Of a stretch of DNA of 9,947 nt, positions 1 through 5,815 are shown piece by piece; within the stretch, counting starts at the first letter, position 1; every line of letters starts with the position of its first letter. The position numbers were made by a program, and so were the translations under genes. The DNA is taken from contig CANBUA010000176.1 in assembly GCA_947372535.1 (NCBI GenBank), positions 1 to 9,947 of the forward strand. Direction: 5' to 3'. Source of the stretch: Burkholderiales bacterium (lineage in GTDB: Bacteria; Pseudomonadota; Gammaproteobacteria; Burkholderiales; Burkholderiaceae). Under the pieces are notes generated by a model. That model was given only the letters and a program-made list of their open reading frames with translations, did no database searches and was not told the origin of the DNA.

Positions 1-2
1 CC

Positions 3-35
3 TCTGTCAAAGCCCTCGGCATCAACCTGAACTGA
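3..35 (+). CDS. C-terminal tail of an upstream gene (partial)
   Basis: The first bases read in frame as SVKALGINLN followed by TGA at 33-35, which looks like the end of a coding region that begins before the window. Only ten residues are visible, so neither family nor function can be given. The next gene starts 138 bases downstream, so this is probably a separate transcription unit. No hairpin with a T-run follows the stop; the short palindrome GCTTCGAAGC just after it is not a convincing terminator. Confidence 0.35.
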   Translation, partial: SVKALGINLN

Positions 36-173
36 GCCCCGCAGCTTCGAAGCCGTGAAATGGCTGATCCACATCAATGGCGCTGGCCTGTCAACCCGTC
101 CAAGATGGCTTCCACATGATCGGGCTCCAGGCTGGCCGAATCGATGTGATCCCACCACCACCACGGAGTTGAC

Positions 174-908
174 ATGCAACCCAACCGCATTCCCCTGGCA
201 TCCGCCGCTCGCCTGGCCGCCATGGCGGTCACGGTCATCGCCACCCTGCCCGCCCCGGCATGGGCGCTGGGCCACGCCACCACCGAAGCCACCATCAAGC
301 TCCAGTTCCAGGGCGCGCAGGATGCGGTCGTGCAGTACAGCGAATCCACGTTCGACGGCACCATGAAGGGGTACGGCAACCATGCCGAGCGCATCTCGCC
401 GACTGAGAGCCTGTCCGACACGCTGTATTCGGCCCAGTTCATGGCCGATGCGATCGCGGACGCCCCGCCCACTTCGTTTTCCCAGGCCAGCAACACGCTG
501 AAGACGAGTGTCCTGGCCACAGCCAGCAACAACACCGACCATGCCCTGAGCTTCACGCTCGACGCCTTCTACGACATCTCCGTCTACATGGCCGCAGATT
601 CCTACAGCTGGGCCAAAACCTCCTATGGCTTGAACATCTCCGGCAAATACTCCCAGGCGGGGTCCCCTCCCGAAGTCCAGATCTTCAAGACGCGGGAGTC
701 CAGCAGCACGTATGAACCGCACGAGGCCATTGAAAAGCTCTACAACATCGTGCTGAGGCCTGGTGAAGCCTTCACCCTCACCAACAACGGCGCCACCGTC
801 GGCGCGGCAGCGTTCTCCAGCCTGGTGCCCGAAAGCGGGACCCTGCCCATGGCGCTGTCGGCGCTCGGGGTTCTGGCACTCCGCGGTCTCCGCAGGCGCC
901 GGGACTGA
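174..908 (+). CDS. Secreted PEP-CTERM sorting-domain protein
   Basis: This 244-residue exported protein is a probable exosortase substrate. Residues 1-31 form a signal peptide (Arg5/Arg13, hydrophobic stretch, AWA cleavage site before Leu32). Residues 32-217 are Ser/Thr/Ala/Tyr-rich with no domain I recognise and no cysteine. The C-terminus is a compact PEP-CTERM signal: VPESGT at 218-223, a hydrophobic helix at about 224-239, then RRRRD. The motif reads PES rather than the usual PEP, and Arg237 interrupts the end of the helix. The ATG is preceded by GGAG at 165-168, five bases away, which supports this start. In this family the tail is recognised by exosortase in the inner membrane, and the mature protein goes to the surface or into the matrix. 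The exosortase gene lies about 1.7 kb downstream, so this is a natural local substrate. The mature function is unknown. Confidence 0.88.
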   Translation: MQPNRIPLASAARLAAMAVTVIATLPAPAWALGHATTEATIKLQFQGAQDAVVQYSESTFDGTMKGYGNHAERISPTESLSDTLYSAQFMADAIADAPPTSFSQASNTLKTSVLATASNNTDHALSFTLDAFYDISVYMAADSYSWAKTSYGLNISGKYSQAGSPPEVQIFKTRESSSTYEPHEAIEKLYNIVLRPGEAFTLTNNGATVGAAAFSSLVPESGTLPMALSALGVLALRGLRRRRD

Positions 909-940
909 GCCCTCAGGGCCTCAGCGCAGGCCTGCAGGGT

Positions 941-971
941 GGGTGGATGTGACGCCACCGCACATCCACCC
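941..971. terminator. Perfect 11-bp-arm inverted repeat, terminator-like
   Basis: GGGTGGATGTG (941-951) and CACATCCACCC (961-971) are perfect reverse complements separated by nine bases. The repeat starts 32 bases after the PEP-CTERM gene stops and ends before the sigma-54-type promoter at 996. A GC-rich stem here fits a transcription end for the PEP-CTERM gene. No T-run follows, so it is not a textbook intrinsic terminator. It could instead stabilise the mRNA 3' end or bind a protein. Confidence 0.5.
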
Positions 972-995
972 GGATCAGGGATCAACAACTGCCCC

Positions 996-1011
996 GGCAT
1001 GAACCTTGCGC
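996..1011 (+). promoter_or_regulatory. Candidate sigma-54 promoter of the nucleotidyltransferase gene
   Basis: GGCATGAACCTTGCGC has the -24 GG (996-997) and -12 GC (1008-1009) dinucleotides at the required ten-base spacing. It matches GGCA and TTGC of the sigma-54 consensus TGGCAC-N5-TTGC. A start site about 11 bases past the GC (near 1020) gives a leader of about 40 bases before ATG 1060. A 16-base stretch matching at 14 positions recurs at 2382-2397, also upstream of a gene of this locus. Confidence 0.62.
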
Positions 1012-1059
1012 GTCCATACTCTGCAATCCCTTTCTTCCGGCAGTAGCAGAGAGCAGTCC

Positions 1060-2163
1060 ATGACAAAGGCCATGATCCTGGCTGCGGGCCAAGGCACACG
1101 CGTGCGCCCGCTGACCAAGCAAACCCCCAAGCCCATGGTGCCCATCCTGGGCAAGCCGGTGCTTGAGTACATCATCGAGCACCTGGCCCGCTATGGCATC
1201 AAGGAGATCATGATCAACGTGGCCTTCAACCACTGGAAGATCGAGAACTACTTTGGTGACGGCCACCGCTGGGGGGTCAGCATCGGCTACGCCTACGAAG
1301 GCAAGCTCGAAAACGGCGAGATCGTGCCCAAGCCGCTGGGCTCGGCCGGCGGCATGCGCCGCATCCAGGATTTCTCCGGCTTTTTCGACGAGACCACGGT
1401 GGTGCTCTGCGGCGACGCCATCATCGATCTGGACCTCAGCTCCGCCATCTTCGAGCACAAGCGCAAGAAGGCCATGGCCAGCGTCATCACCCTGGAAGTG
1501 CCCCTGGAAGAGGTCAAGAACTACGGCGTGGTGGTGTCCGACGAGCAGGGCCGCGTCCAGTCCTTCCAGGAAAAGCCCAAGCCCGAAGAAGCCCGCTCCC
1601 GCCTGGCCAGCACGGGCATCTACATCTTCGAGCCCGAAGCGCTGGAGATGGTGCCCAAGGGCCAGGAGTTCGACATTGGCAGCCAGCTCTTCCCCAAGAT
1701 GGCCGAACAGGGCGTGCCCTTTTACTCGCAGAACCGCTTCTTCAACTGGATCGACATCGGCCGCGTGGCCGATTACTGGGCCGTCTGCCAGCGCGTGCTG
1801 CGCGGCGAAGTGGCGCAGATGGACATGCCCGGCAAGGAGATCCGTCCTGGCGTGTGGGTGGGCCTGAACACCAAGGTCGACTGGGGCAGCGTCGACATCG
1901 TCGGGCCGGTGTACATCGGCTCGGGCACCGAGATCGAGGCTGGCGTCAAGATCGTCGGCCCCACTTGGATCGGCCACGGCTGCAAGCTGCGGGCCGGCAG
2001 CGAGGTGCTGTGCAGCGTGCTCTTCGACTACACCCGGCTGAGCGCCGGCTCGAAGTTCGAGGACATGGTGGCCTCGGCCCAGTACATCGTGGACAAACAC
2101 GGCCGCACCTATTACCAAGGCGACGAAACCTGCTCCGTCCGCTGGGGCGACGCCCGAGCCTGA
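1060..2163 (+). CDS. Sugar-nucleotide pyrophosphorylase, probable mannose-1-phosphate guanylyltransferase
   Basis: This 367-residue cytoplasmic enzyme joins a sugar-1-phosphate to an NTP, releasing pyrophosphate and an NDP-sugar. The N-terminal nucleotidyltransferase fold carries GQGTRVRPLT (10-19), TPKPM with Lys24, the metal-site Asp119 in CGDAIIDLD, EKP at 171-173, and NWIDIG with Asp232. From about residue 265 there are hexapeptide-type repeats (WIGHGCKLRAGSEV and similar), a left-handed beta-helix as in GDP-mannose pyrophosphorylases of the GCD1-like group. GDP-mannose as product is inferred from the fold and from gmd downstream; glucose-1-phosphate specificity is not excluded. The ATG at 1060 was chosen because the conserved N-terminus begins there. 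A TTG at 1006 is also in frame, but it falls inside the promoter -12 element. The gene stands alone between two sigma-54-type promoters. Confidence 0.9.
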   Translation: MTKAMILAAGQGTRVRPLTKQTPKPMVPILGKPVLEYIIEHLARYGIKEIMINVAFNHWKIENYFGDGHRWGVSIGYAYEGKLENGEIVPKPLGSAGGMRRIQDFSGFFDETTVVLCGDAIIDLDLSSAIFEHKRKKAMASVITLEVPLEEVKNYGVVVSDEQGRVQSFQEKPKPEEARSRLASTGIYIFEPEALEMVPKGQEFDIGSQLFPKMAEQGVPFYSQNRFFNWIDIGRVADYWAVCQRVLRGEVAQMDMPGKEIRPGVWVGLNTKVDWGSVDIVGPVYIGSGTEIEAGVKIVGPTWIGHGCKLRAGSEVLCSVLFDYTRLSAGSKFEDMVASAQYIVDKHGRTYYQGDETCSVRWGDARA

Positions 2164-2164
2164 G

Positions 2165-2211
2165 CGGCCCTTGGGCCGGGTGCTGCGCGGACAAGAAAAA
2201 CAAATCCGCGC
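2165..2211. terminator. Two short inverted repeats after the nucleotidyltransferase gene
   Basis: CGGCCC-TT-GGGCCG (2165-2178) starts two bases after the stop codon. It is followed by GCGCGGA (2185-2191) and TCCGCGC (2205-2211), a perfect 7-bp stem around a 13-base A-rich loop. Their position fits a transcript end. Neither has a downstream T-run, so intrinsic termination is uncertain. Confidence 0.33.
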
Positions 2212-2288
2212 TCAAGCCGTTGGCAGGCCGACCGATGTGACAAATGCAGGGGCCATTTTCCAATGACCCGGCGCAGCCCATGGATCGG

Positions 2289-2313
2289 AGTTGTCACACG
2301 GCATGTGACAACT
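2289..2313. promoter_or_regulatory. Perfect 10-bp palindrome, candidate activator binding site
   Basis: AGTTGTCACA and TGTGACAACT are perfect reverse complements around a five-base spacer. The centre (2301) is about 80 bp upstream of the -24 GG of the promoter at 2382, or roughly -105 from the likely start site. Dimeric sigma-54 activators commonly bind at such distances. A further half-site, TGTGACAA, occurs at 2236-2243. The cognate protein is not in this window. A PrsR-type response regulator, known to accompany PEP-CTERM systems, is an inference. Confidence 0.5.
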
Positions 2314-2316
2314 GCG

Positions 2317-2349
2317 TGACCCATGGCCGCCCCCCTGACTGATGGGTCA
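2317..2349. repeat. Second inverted repeat TGACCCAT / ATGGGTCA
   Basis: TGACCCAT (2317-2324) and ATGGGTCA (2342-2349) are perfect 8-bp complements separated by 17 bases. They sit between the larger palindrome and the promoter. TGACCC also occurs at 2264-2269. This could be another protein-binding site or a DNA cruciform. No function can be assigned. Confidence 0.35.
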
Positions 2350-2381
2350 TCTCTGCGTATGAATGCACCAACCGTCATACA

Positions 2382-2397
2382 GGCATGAAGTTTGCGC
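2382..2397 (+). promoter_or_regulatory. Candidate sigma-54 promoter of the xrtB-eps operon
   Basis: GGCATGAAGTTTGCGC carries GG (2382-2383) and GC (2394-2395) with exactly ten bases between them, and matches GGCA and TTGC of the sigma-54 consensus. It is the same as the element at 996-1011 except for two bases, and a CATACT-N-TG motif follows both at the same distance. The expected start is near 2407, giving a leader of about 165 bases before xrtB. It lies in the longest non-coding gap, directly upstream of the seven-gene run. Confidence 0.65.
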
Positions 2398-2406
2398 ATG
2401 CATACT

Positions 2407-2570
2407 GTGTCTCCCGACCTGATGCCACAGGGGCAAACCCACTGAACCGTCGCACTTTTGCCATTTCACCTGCCCCCTGATCCCCCCCAAATCAACGTTC
2501 CGGCGCCGCACACCCCGATGTTCCCCCCATCGTCAGGAACTTGTTACCTCGGCCCGCAGTCTGTGCCTTC
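2407..2570 (+). other. Long 5' leader of xrtB with possible alternative hairpins
   Basis: No gene is seen here. GGCAAA (2432-2437) can pair with TTTGCC (2457-2462). The overlapping CAGGGGCA (2428-2435) can instead pair with TGCCCCCTG (2471-2479) with one bulged base, so the two stems exclude each other. The remainder is C-rich and unstructured by eye. No Shine-Dalgarno sequence precedes ATG 2571; AGGA at 2535-2538 is too close to the alternative TTG at 2541. No known riboswitch was recognised. Confidence 0.3.
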
Positions 2571-3458
2571 ATGCCCTCAACAGCCTTGAACCCCAACGCC
2601 AGCCAGCCGCTGGCACCCCGCTCGTGGGAAGTGGCCGCCCTGGTCCTGGGGCTGCTAGTGCTTTACGTGCCCACTTACCTGAAGCTCAACGCCCAGGTGT
2701 GGTCTCTGGAGGGCCAAGGCCACGGGCCGGTCATGCTGGCGCTGGTCATCTGGCTGGCCAAAGAGCGCTGGTCTGCCCTCACCGCGCTGCCCTACCGCTC
2801 CACGGGGCCCCTGGCCACCGTGCTGTTCGTGTCGGGGCTGGTGCTTTACGCCTTTGGCAAATCCATGGATTTCGCCGAATTCGAGTCGGGCTCGCAACTG
2901 TTTCTGTTCAGTGCCCTGCTGCTGTTCTTCAAGGGGCCCGCCGGTTGGCGGGTCATGTGGTTCCCCTTGTTTTTCATGCTCTTCCTGATCCCCCTGCCCG
3001 GCGTGGTGGTGCTCACCGTCACGGCGCCGCTCAAAGCCGCCGTGTCGTATGTGGCCGAAGCCATTCTTTACCAGGCCGGATACCCCATCGGGCGCACCGG
3101 CGTCACCCTCACCATCGGGCCCTACAAGCTCATGGTGGCGGACGCCTGCGCCGGCATGAATTCGATATTCGCGCTGGAAGCGGTGGGGGTTTTCTACATG
3201 AGCCTCACCCAGCACGTGTCCGGCCTGCGCAATATCCTGCTGGCCATATTCATCCTGCCCATTTCCTTCACCTCCAACGTGATTCGTGTCATCACCCTCG
3301 TGCTGGTCACTTATTATTTTGGCGATGAAGCAGGCCAAGGCTTCGTCCACGGTTTCGCCGGCATTTTGTTGTTTGTCGTCGCCACCCTGCTCACCATCTT
3401 CGTGGATAACATCCTCGGCTTGTTCCGCAGCCTGCGCGGCCCCAAGACTGCTCCTTAA
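2571..3458 (+). CDS. xrtB: Exosortase, XrtB type (PEP-CTERM processing enzyme)
   Basis: This 295-residue integral inner-membrane cysteine transpeptidase-like enzyme is predicted to cleave the PEP-CTERM tail of exported proteins. About eight hydrophobic segments span residues 20-285. The catalytic Cys-Arg-His set is visible: Cys193 in VADACAGMNS, Arg239 in TSNVIRVITL and His260 in GFVHGFAG, with the spacing usual for exosortases. The XrtB subtype is inferred from epsF and epsG immediately downstream, a typical betaproteobacterial arrangement, rather than from a profile search. The start is uncertain: ATG 2571 lacks a ribosome site, and TTG 2541 would add ten residues. Only 15 bases separate it from epsF, so the two are co-transcribed. 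The EpsI-family partner often found beside exosortases is absent here. Confidence 0.9.
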   Translation: MPSTALNPNASQPLAPRSWEVAALVLGLLVLYVPTYLKLNAQVWSLEGQGHGPVMLALVIWLAKERWSALTALPYRSTGPLATVLFVSGLVLYAFGKSMDFAEFESGSQLFLFSALLLFFKGPAGWRVMWFPLFFMLFLIPLPGVVVLTVTAPLKAAVSYVAEAILYQAGYPIGRTGVTLTIGPYKLMVADACAGMNSIFALEAVGVFYMSLTQHVSGLRNILLAIFILPISFTSNVIRVITLVLVTYYFGDEAGQGFVHGFAGILLFVVATLLTIFVDNILGLFRSLRGPKTAP

Positions 3459-3473
3459 GTATCAGGATCCTGC

Positions 3474-4889
3474 ATGAGTTTCAACCAATTGCTCACTGTG
3501 TTGCGCGCCCGCTGGGTGATGGTGCTGTCCATATTTTTCGGTGTGGTCGCCCTGACCGTCGCCGGCACCTTGCTGATGCCCAAGCGCTACACGGCCATGG
3601 CCTCGGTCATCATCGACATCAAATCGCCTGATCCGATCGCCGGCATGGTGCTGCCCGGGCTGATGGCGCCGGGTTACATCGCCACCCAGCTCGACATCCT
3701 CCAGAGCGAGCGCGTGGTGCGCAAGGTCATCAAGGCCCTGAAGCTGGACGAAAGCCCGGACCTGCGAAAGCAGTGGCAGGACAACGCCAACGGCGAAGGC
3801 GATTTCGAAAGCTGGCTGGTGCCGCTGTTGAGCCGCGGCCTGGAAATCAAACCTTCCAAGGAATCCTCGGCCATCTTCATCGGTTATGCCTCTCCCGACC
3901 CCCGATTCGCTGCCGCGCTGGCCAATGCCTTCATGCACAGCTACATCGACACCACGCTGGAATTGCGCGTCGAGCCCGCCAAGCGTTACAGCGGCCTGTT
4001 CAATGAACAGGTTCAACAGGCCCGGTCGGCTGTCGAAACCGCCCAGACCAAGTTGTCCACCTTCCAGAAAGAACACGGCATCGTTGCATCCGAAGAGCGG
4101 CTGGATGCGGAAACCGGCATCCTGAACGAGCTGTCCGGGCAACTGGTGGCCGTCCAGGGCATGAAGGCCGAATCCACCGGCCGCCAGCACAACAGCGGCG
4201 CCAACAGCCCCGATGTGGTCAACAGCCCCCTGATTGGCGGGCTCAAGACAGATCTGTCTCGCCAGGAAGCCCGCCTGAAGGAAATCAGCGCCCGCTACGG
4301 GCCTGAACACCCGCAATATGTGGAACTGCTGGCCAACATCAATGAAATCCGCAGCCGCATCGACACCGAAACGGCGCGCATCACCAGCAGCGCCACCGTG
4401 TCCACCAGCATCAACAGCTCGCGTGAGGCCCAGATCCGCGGCGCCATCGAAGCCCAGCGCCAGAAGCTGCTGCAGCTGAAGGAACAACGCGACCAGGTGG
4501 CCGTGCTCGCCCGCGATGTCGATTCGGCCCAGCGCGCCTACGACTCCACTTACTCGCGCTACTTCCAGTCCACGATGGAAAGCCAGAGCAACCAGACCAA
4601 CGTGTCGGTGCTGGCCGAGGCCCGTGCGCCCTCGCAGCCTTCGTCGCCCAAGGTGCTGGTGAACATCGTCCTGGGCATCCTGGTGGGCGGCATGCTGGCC
4701 ATGGCCATCGCCCTGATTGCGGAGCTGCGTGACCGCCGCATGCGCAACGAAGAAGACGTCACCCTGGGCCTGGAGCTGCCGCTGCTGGGCATCCTGCCCG
4801 TGGCCAACACCCAGGTGGGCCCGCTGCGGCTGCCTGATTCGGCCCGTCGCCCTTCGCGCCTGGCGCTGCCGTTCTCCGGCAAACAGTGA
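3474..4889 (+). CDS. epsF: Polysaccharide chain-length determinant EpsF (Wzz family)
   Basis: This 471-residue inner-membrane co-polymerase controls polysaccharide chain length and couples polymerisation to export. The Wzz architecture is clear: a first membrane helix at about 14-36, a large periplasmic region with long coiled-coil stretches (about 165-300 and 315-370), the Pro-rich stretch PSQPSSPK just before a second helix at about 394-418, and a short cytoplasmic tail of about 50 residues. No Walker motif is present; the ATPase is encoded separately by the next gene, as in other proteobacterial EpsF/EpsG pairs. ATG 3474 follows AGGA at 3464-3467 with a six-base gap. It lies 15 bases after xrtB and 36 before epsG. 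A 749-codon open frame on the opposite strand across this gene is a composition artefact. Confidence 0.9.
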   Translation: MSFNQLLTVLRARWVMVLSIFFGVVALTVAGTLLMPKRYTAMASVIIDIKSPDPIAGMVLPGLMAPGYIATQLDILQSERVVRKVIKALKLDESPDLRKQWQDNANGEGDFESWLVPLLSRGLEIKPSKESSAIFIGYASPDPRFAAALANAFMHSYIDTTLELRVEPAKRYSGLFNEQVQQARSAVETAQTKLSTFQKEHGIVASEERLDAETGILNELSGQLVAVQGMKAESTGRQHNSGANSPDVVNSPLIGGLKTDLSRQEARLKEISARYGPEHPQYVELLANINEIRSRIDTETARITSSATVSTSINSSREAQIRGAIEAQRQKLLQLKEQRDQVAVLARDVDSAQRAYDSTYSRYFQSTMESQSNQTNVSVLAEARAPSQPSSPKVLVNIVLGILVGGMLAMAIALIAELRDRRMRNEEDVTLGLELPLLGILPVANTQVGPLRLPDSARRPSRLALPFSGKQ

Positions 4890-4925
4890 TTCAGCCCGCT
4901 CACGAACCGCAACCGACTGCCATCC

Positions 4926-5765
4926 ATGCAAGACAAATCCATTGGCGACATCATTCGTGAAAACAACCACCTGTCCGCAGACCAGGTGGAAAGGGTGCTG
5001 GCCTACCAGAAGGAGCACAACACGCGCTTTGGCGAAGCCGCCGTGGCGCTGGGCCTGGCCAAGCGCGAAGACGTGATGTGGGCCCTGTCCCAGCAGTTTC
5101 AGTACCCCTACAGCCAGGGGCTGGAAAACAAGCTCAACGCCGAGCTGGTGGTGGCCACCCAACCCTTCGAGCGTTCCGCCGAGGTGTTCCGCGATCTGCG
5201 CGCCACCCTGATCAGCAGCCTGTACCAGGAAGGCCAGGCCAAGCGGGCCATCGCCGTGGTCAGCGCCGACACCGGAGACGGCAAGACCTTCTTTGCCGCC
5301 AACCTGGCCATCGCCTTCAGCCAGCTGGGCGGCCGCACCGTGTTGGTGGATGCCGACATGCGCACCCCCCGTCTGCATGAACTGTTCAGTGTCAAGGGCT
5401 CCACGGCCGGCCTGGCCACCATCCTGTCGGGCCGCTCCGAAAGCAACGGCATCCGCCCCGTGGCCGATCTGCCCAGCCTGTACCTGCTGCCCGTGGGCGT
5501 CGTGCCCCCCAACCCCACCGAGCTGGCCCAGCGCCCCGTGTTCAGCCTGCTGGTGCGAGAGTTGCTCAACAAGTTCGATCACGTGATCGTCGACACCCCG
5601 GCGGCCAGCCACGGGTCTGATTCGCGCGTCATTGCCGGCGCTTGCGGCTCGGCCGTTCTGGTGGGGCGCCAAGGCGTCAGCCAGATGGCCAAGCTCAAGA
5701 AGCTGCAGCACGAGATTGAAAAAACGCCCGCCAAGGTGGTGGGCGTGGTGATGAACACCTACTGA
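4926..5765 (+). CDS. epsG: EpsG, tyrosine autokinase-like ATPase with MshEN-like N-terminus
   Basis: This 279-residue cytoplasmic P-loop ATPase partners EpsF in controlling chain length. Residues 1 to about 65 (IGDIIRENNHLSADQVERVL onward) resemble the N-terminal MshEN/type II secretion ATPase domain, which in some proteins binds cyclic di-GMP. The kinase domain has Walker A SADTGDGKT (113-121, Lys120), Walker A' VLVDADMR (139-146) and Walker B VIVDTPA (220-226), as in bacterial tyrosine kinases of the Wzc/CpsD type. The C-terminus ends in MNTY with no tyrosine cluster, so the usual tail autophosphorylation is doubtful. No ribosome site is evident before ATG 4926, and coupling to epsF is likely. 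The N-terminal domain assignment is by eye; cyclic di-GMP binding is not shown. Confidence 0.88.
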   Translation: MQDKSIGDIIRENNHLSADQVERVLAYQKEHNTRFGEAAVALGLAKREDVMWALSQQFQYPYSQGLENKLNAELVVATQPFERSAEVFRDLRATLISSLYQEGQAKRAIAVVSADTGDGKTFFAANLAIAFSQLGGRTVLVDADMRTPRLHELFSVKGSTAGLATILSGRSESNGIRPVADLPSLYLLPVGVVPPNPTELAQRPVFSLLVRELLNKFDHVIVDTPAASHGSDSRVIAGACGSAVLVGRQGVSQMAKLKKLQHEIEKTPAKVVGVVMNTY

Positions 5766-5815
5766 ACCAACACTGAACCCACTGTCTGACCTCTCCGTAT
5801 TTCCAGGAAACCCAC

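Noticed and set aside
122..136. Possible sigma-54 promoter for the PEP-CTERM gene (GG at 123-124, GC at 135-136)
   Set aside because: Only the GG/GC spacing fits. The -12 box reads TGGC and the -24 box GGCTC, far weaker than the two sites at 996 and 2382.
982..2118. 378-codon minus-strand open frame
   Set aside because: It is antisense to the nucleotidyltransferase, has biased composition (His/Asp/Ala), and has no domain or ribosome site.
2289..2313. CRP/FNR-type binding site
   Set aside because: The half-sites are everted (TCACA-N5-TGTGA) rather than the TGTGA-N6-TCACA order that CRP binds.
2112..2399. 95-codon minus-strand open frame in the large intergenic gap
   Set aside because: No family features are seen. 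It runs through the palindromes and promoter and into the end of the upstream gene, so it is more likely chance.
5576..5589. 14-bp palindrome CGATCACGTGATCG
   Set aside because: It lies within epsG, encoding the conserved residues just before and at Walker B, so it is probably a by-product of codon choice.
3462..5711. Long open frame (749 codons) on the minus strand
   Set aside because: It lies exactly opposite epsF and epsG, both firmly identified. The protein is His/Gln/Ala/Gly-rich with no recognisable motif, as expected for the complement of high-GC coding DNA.
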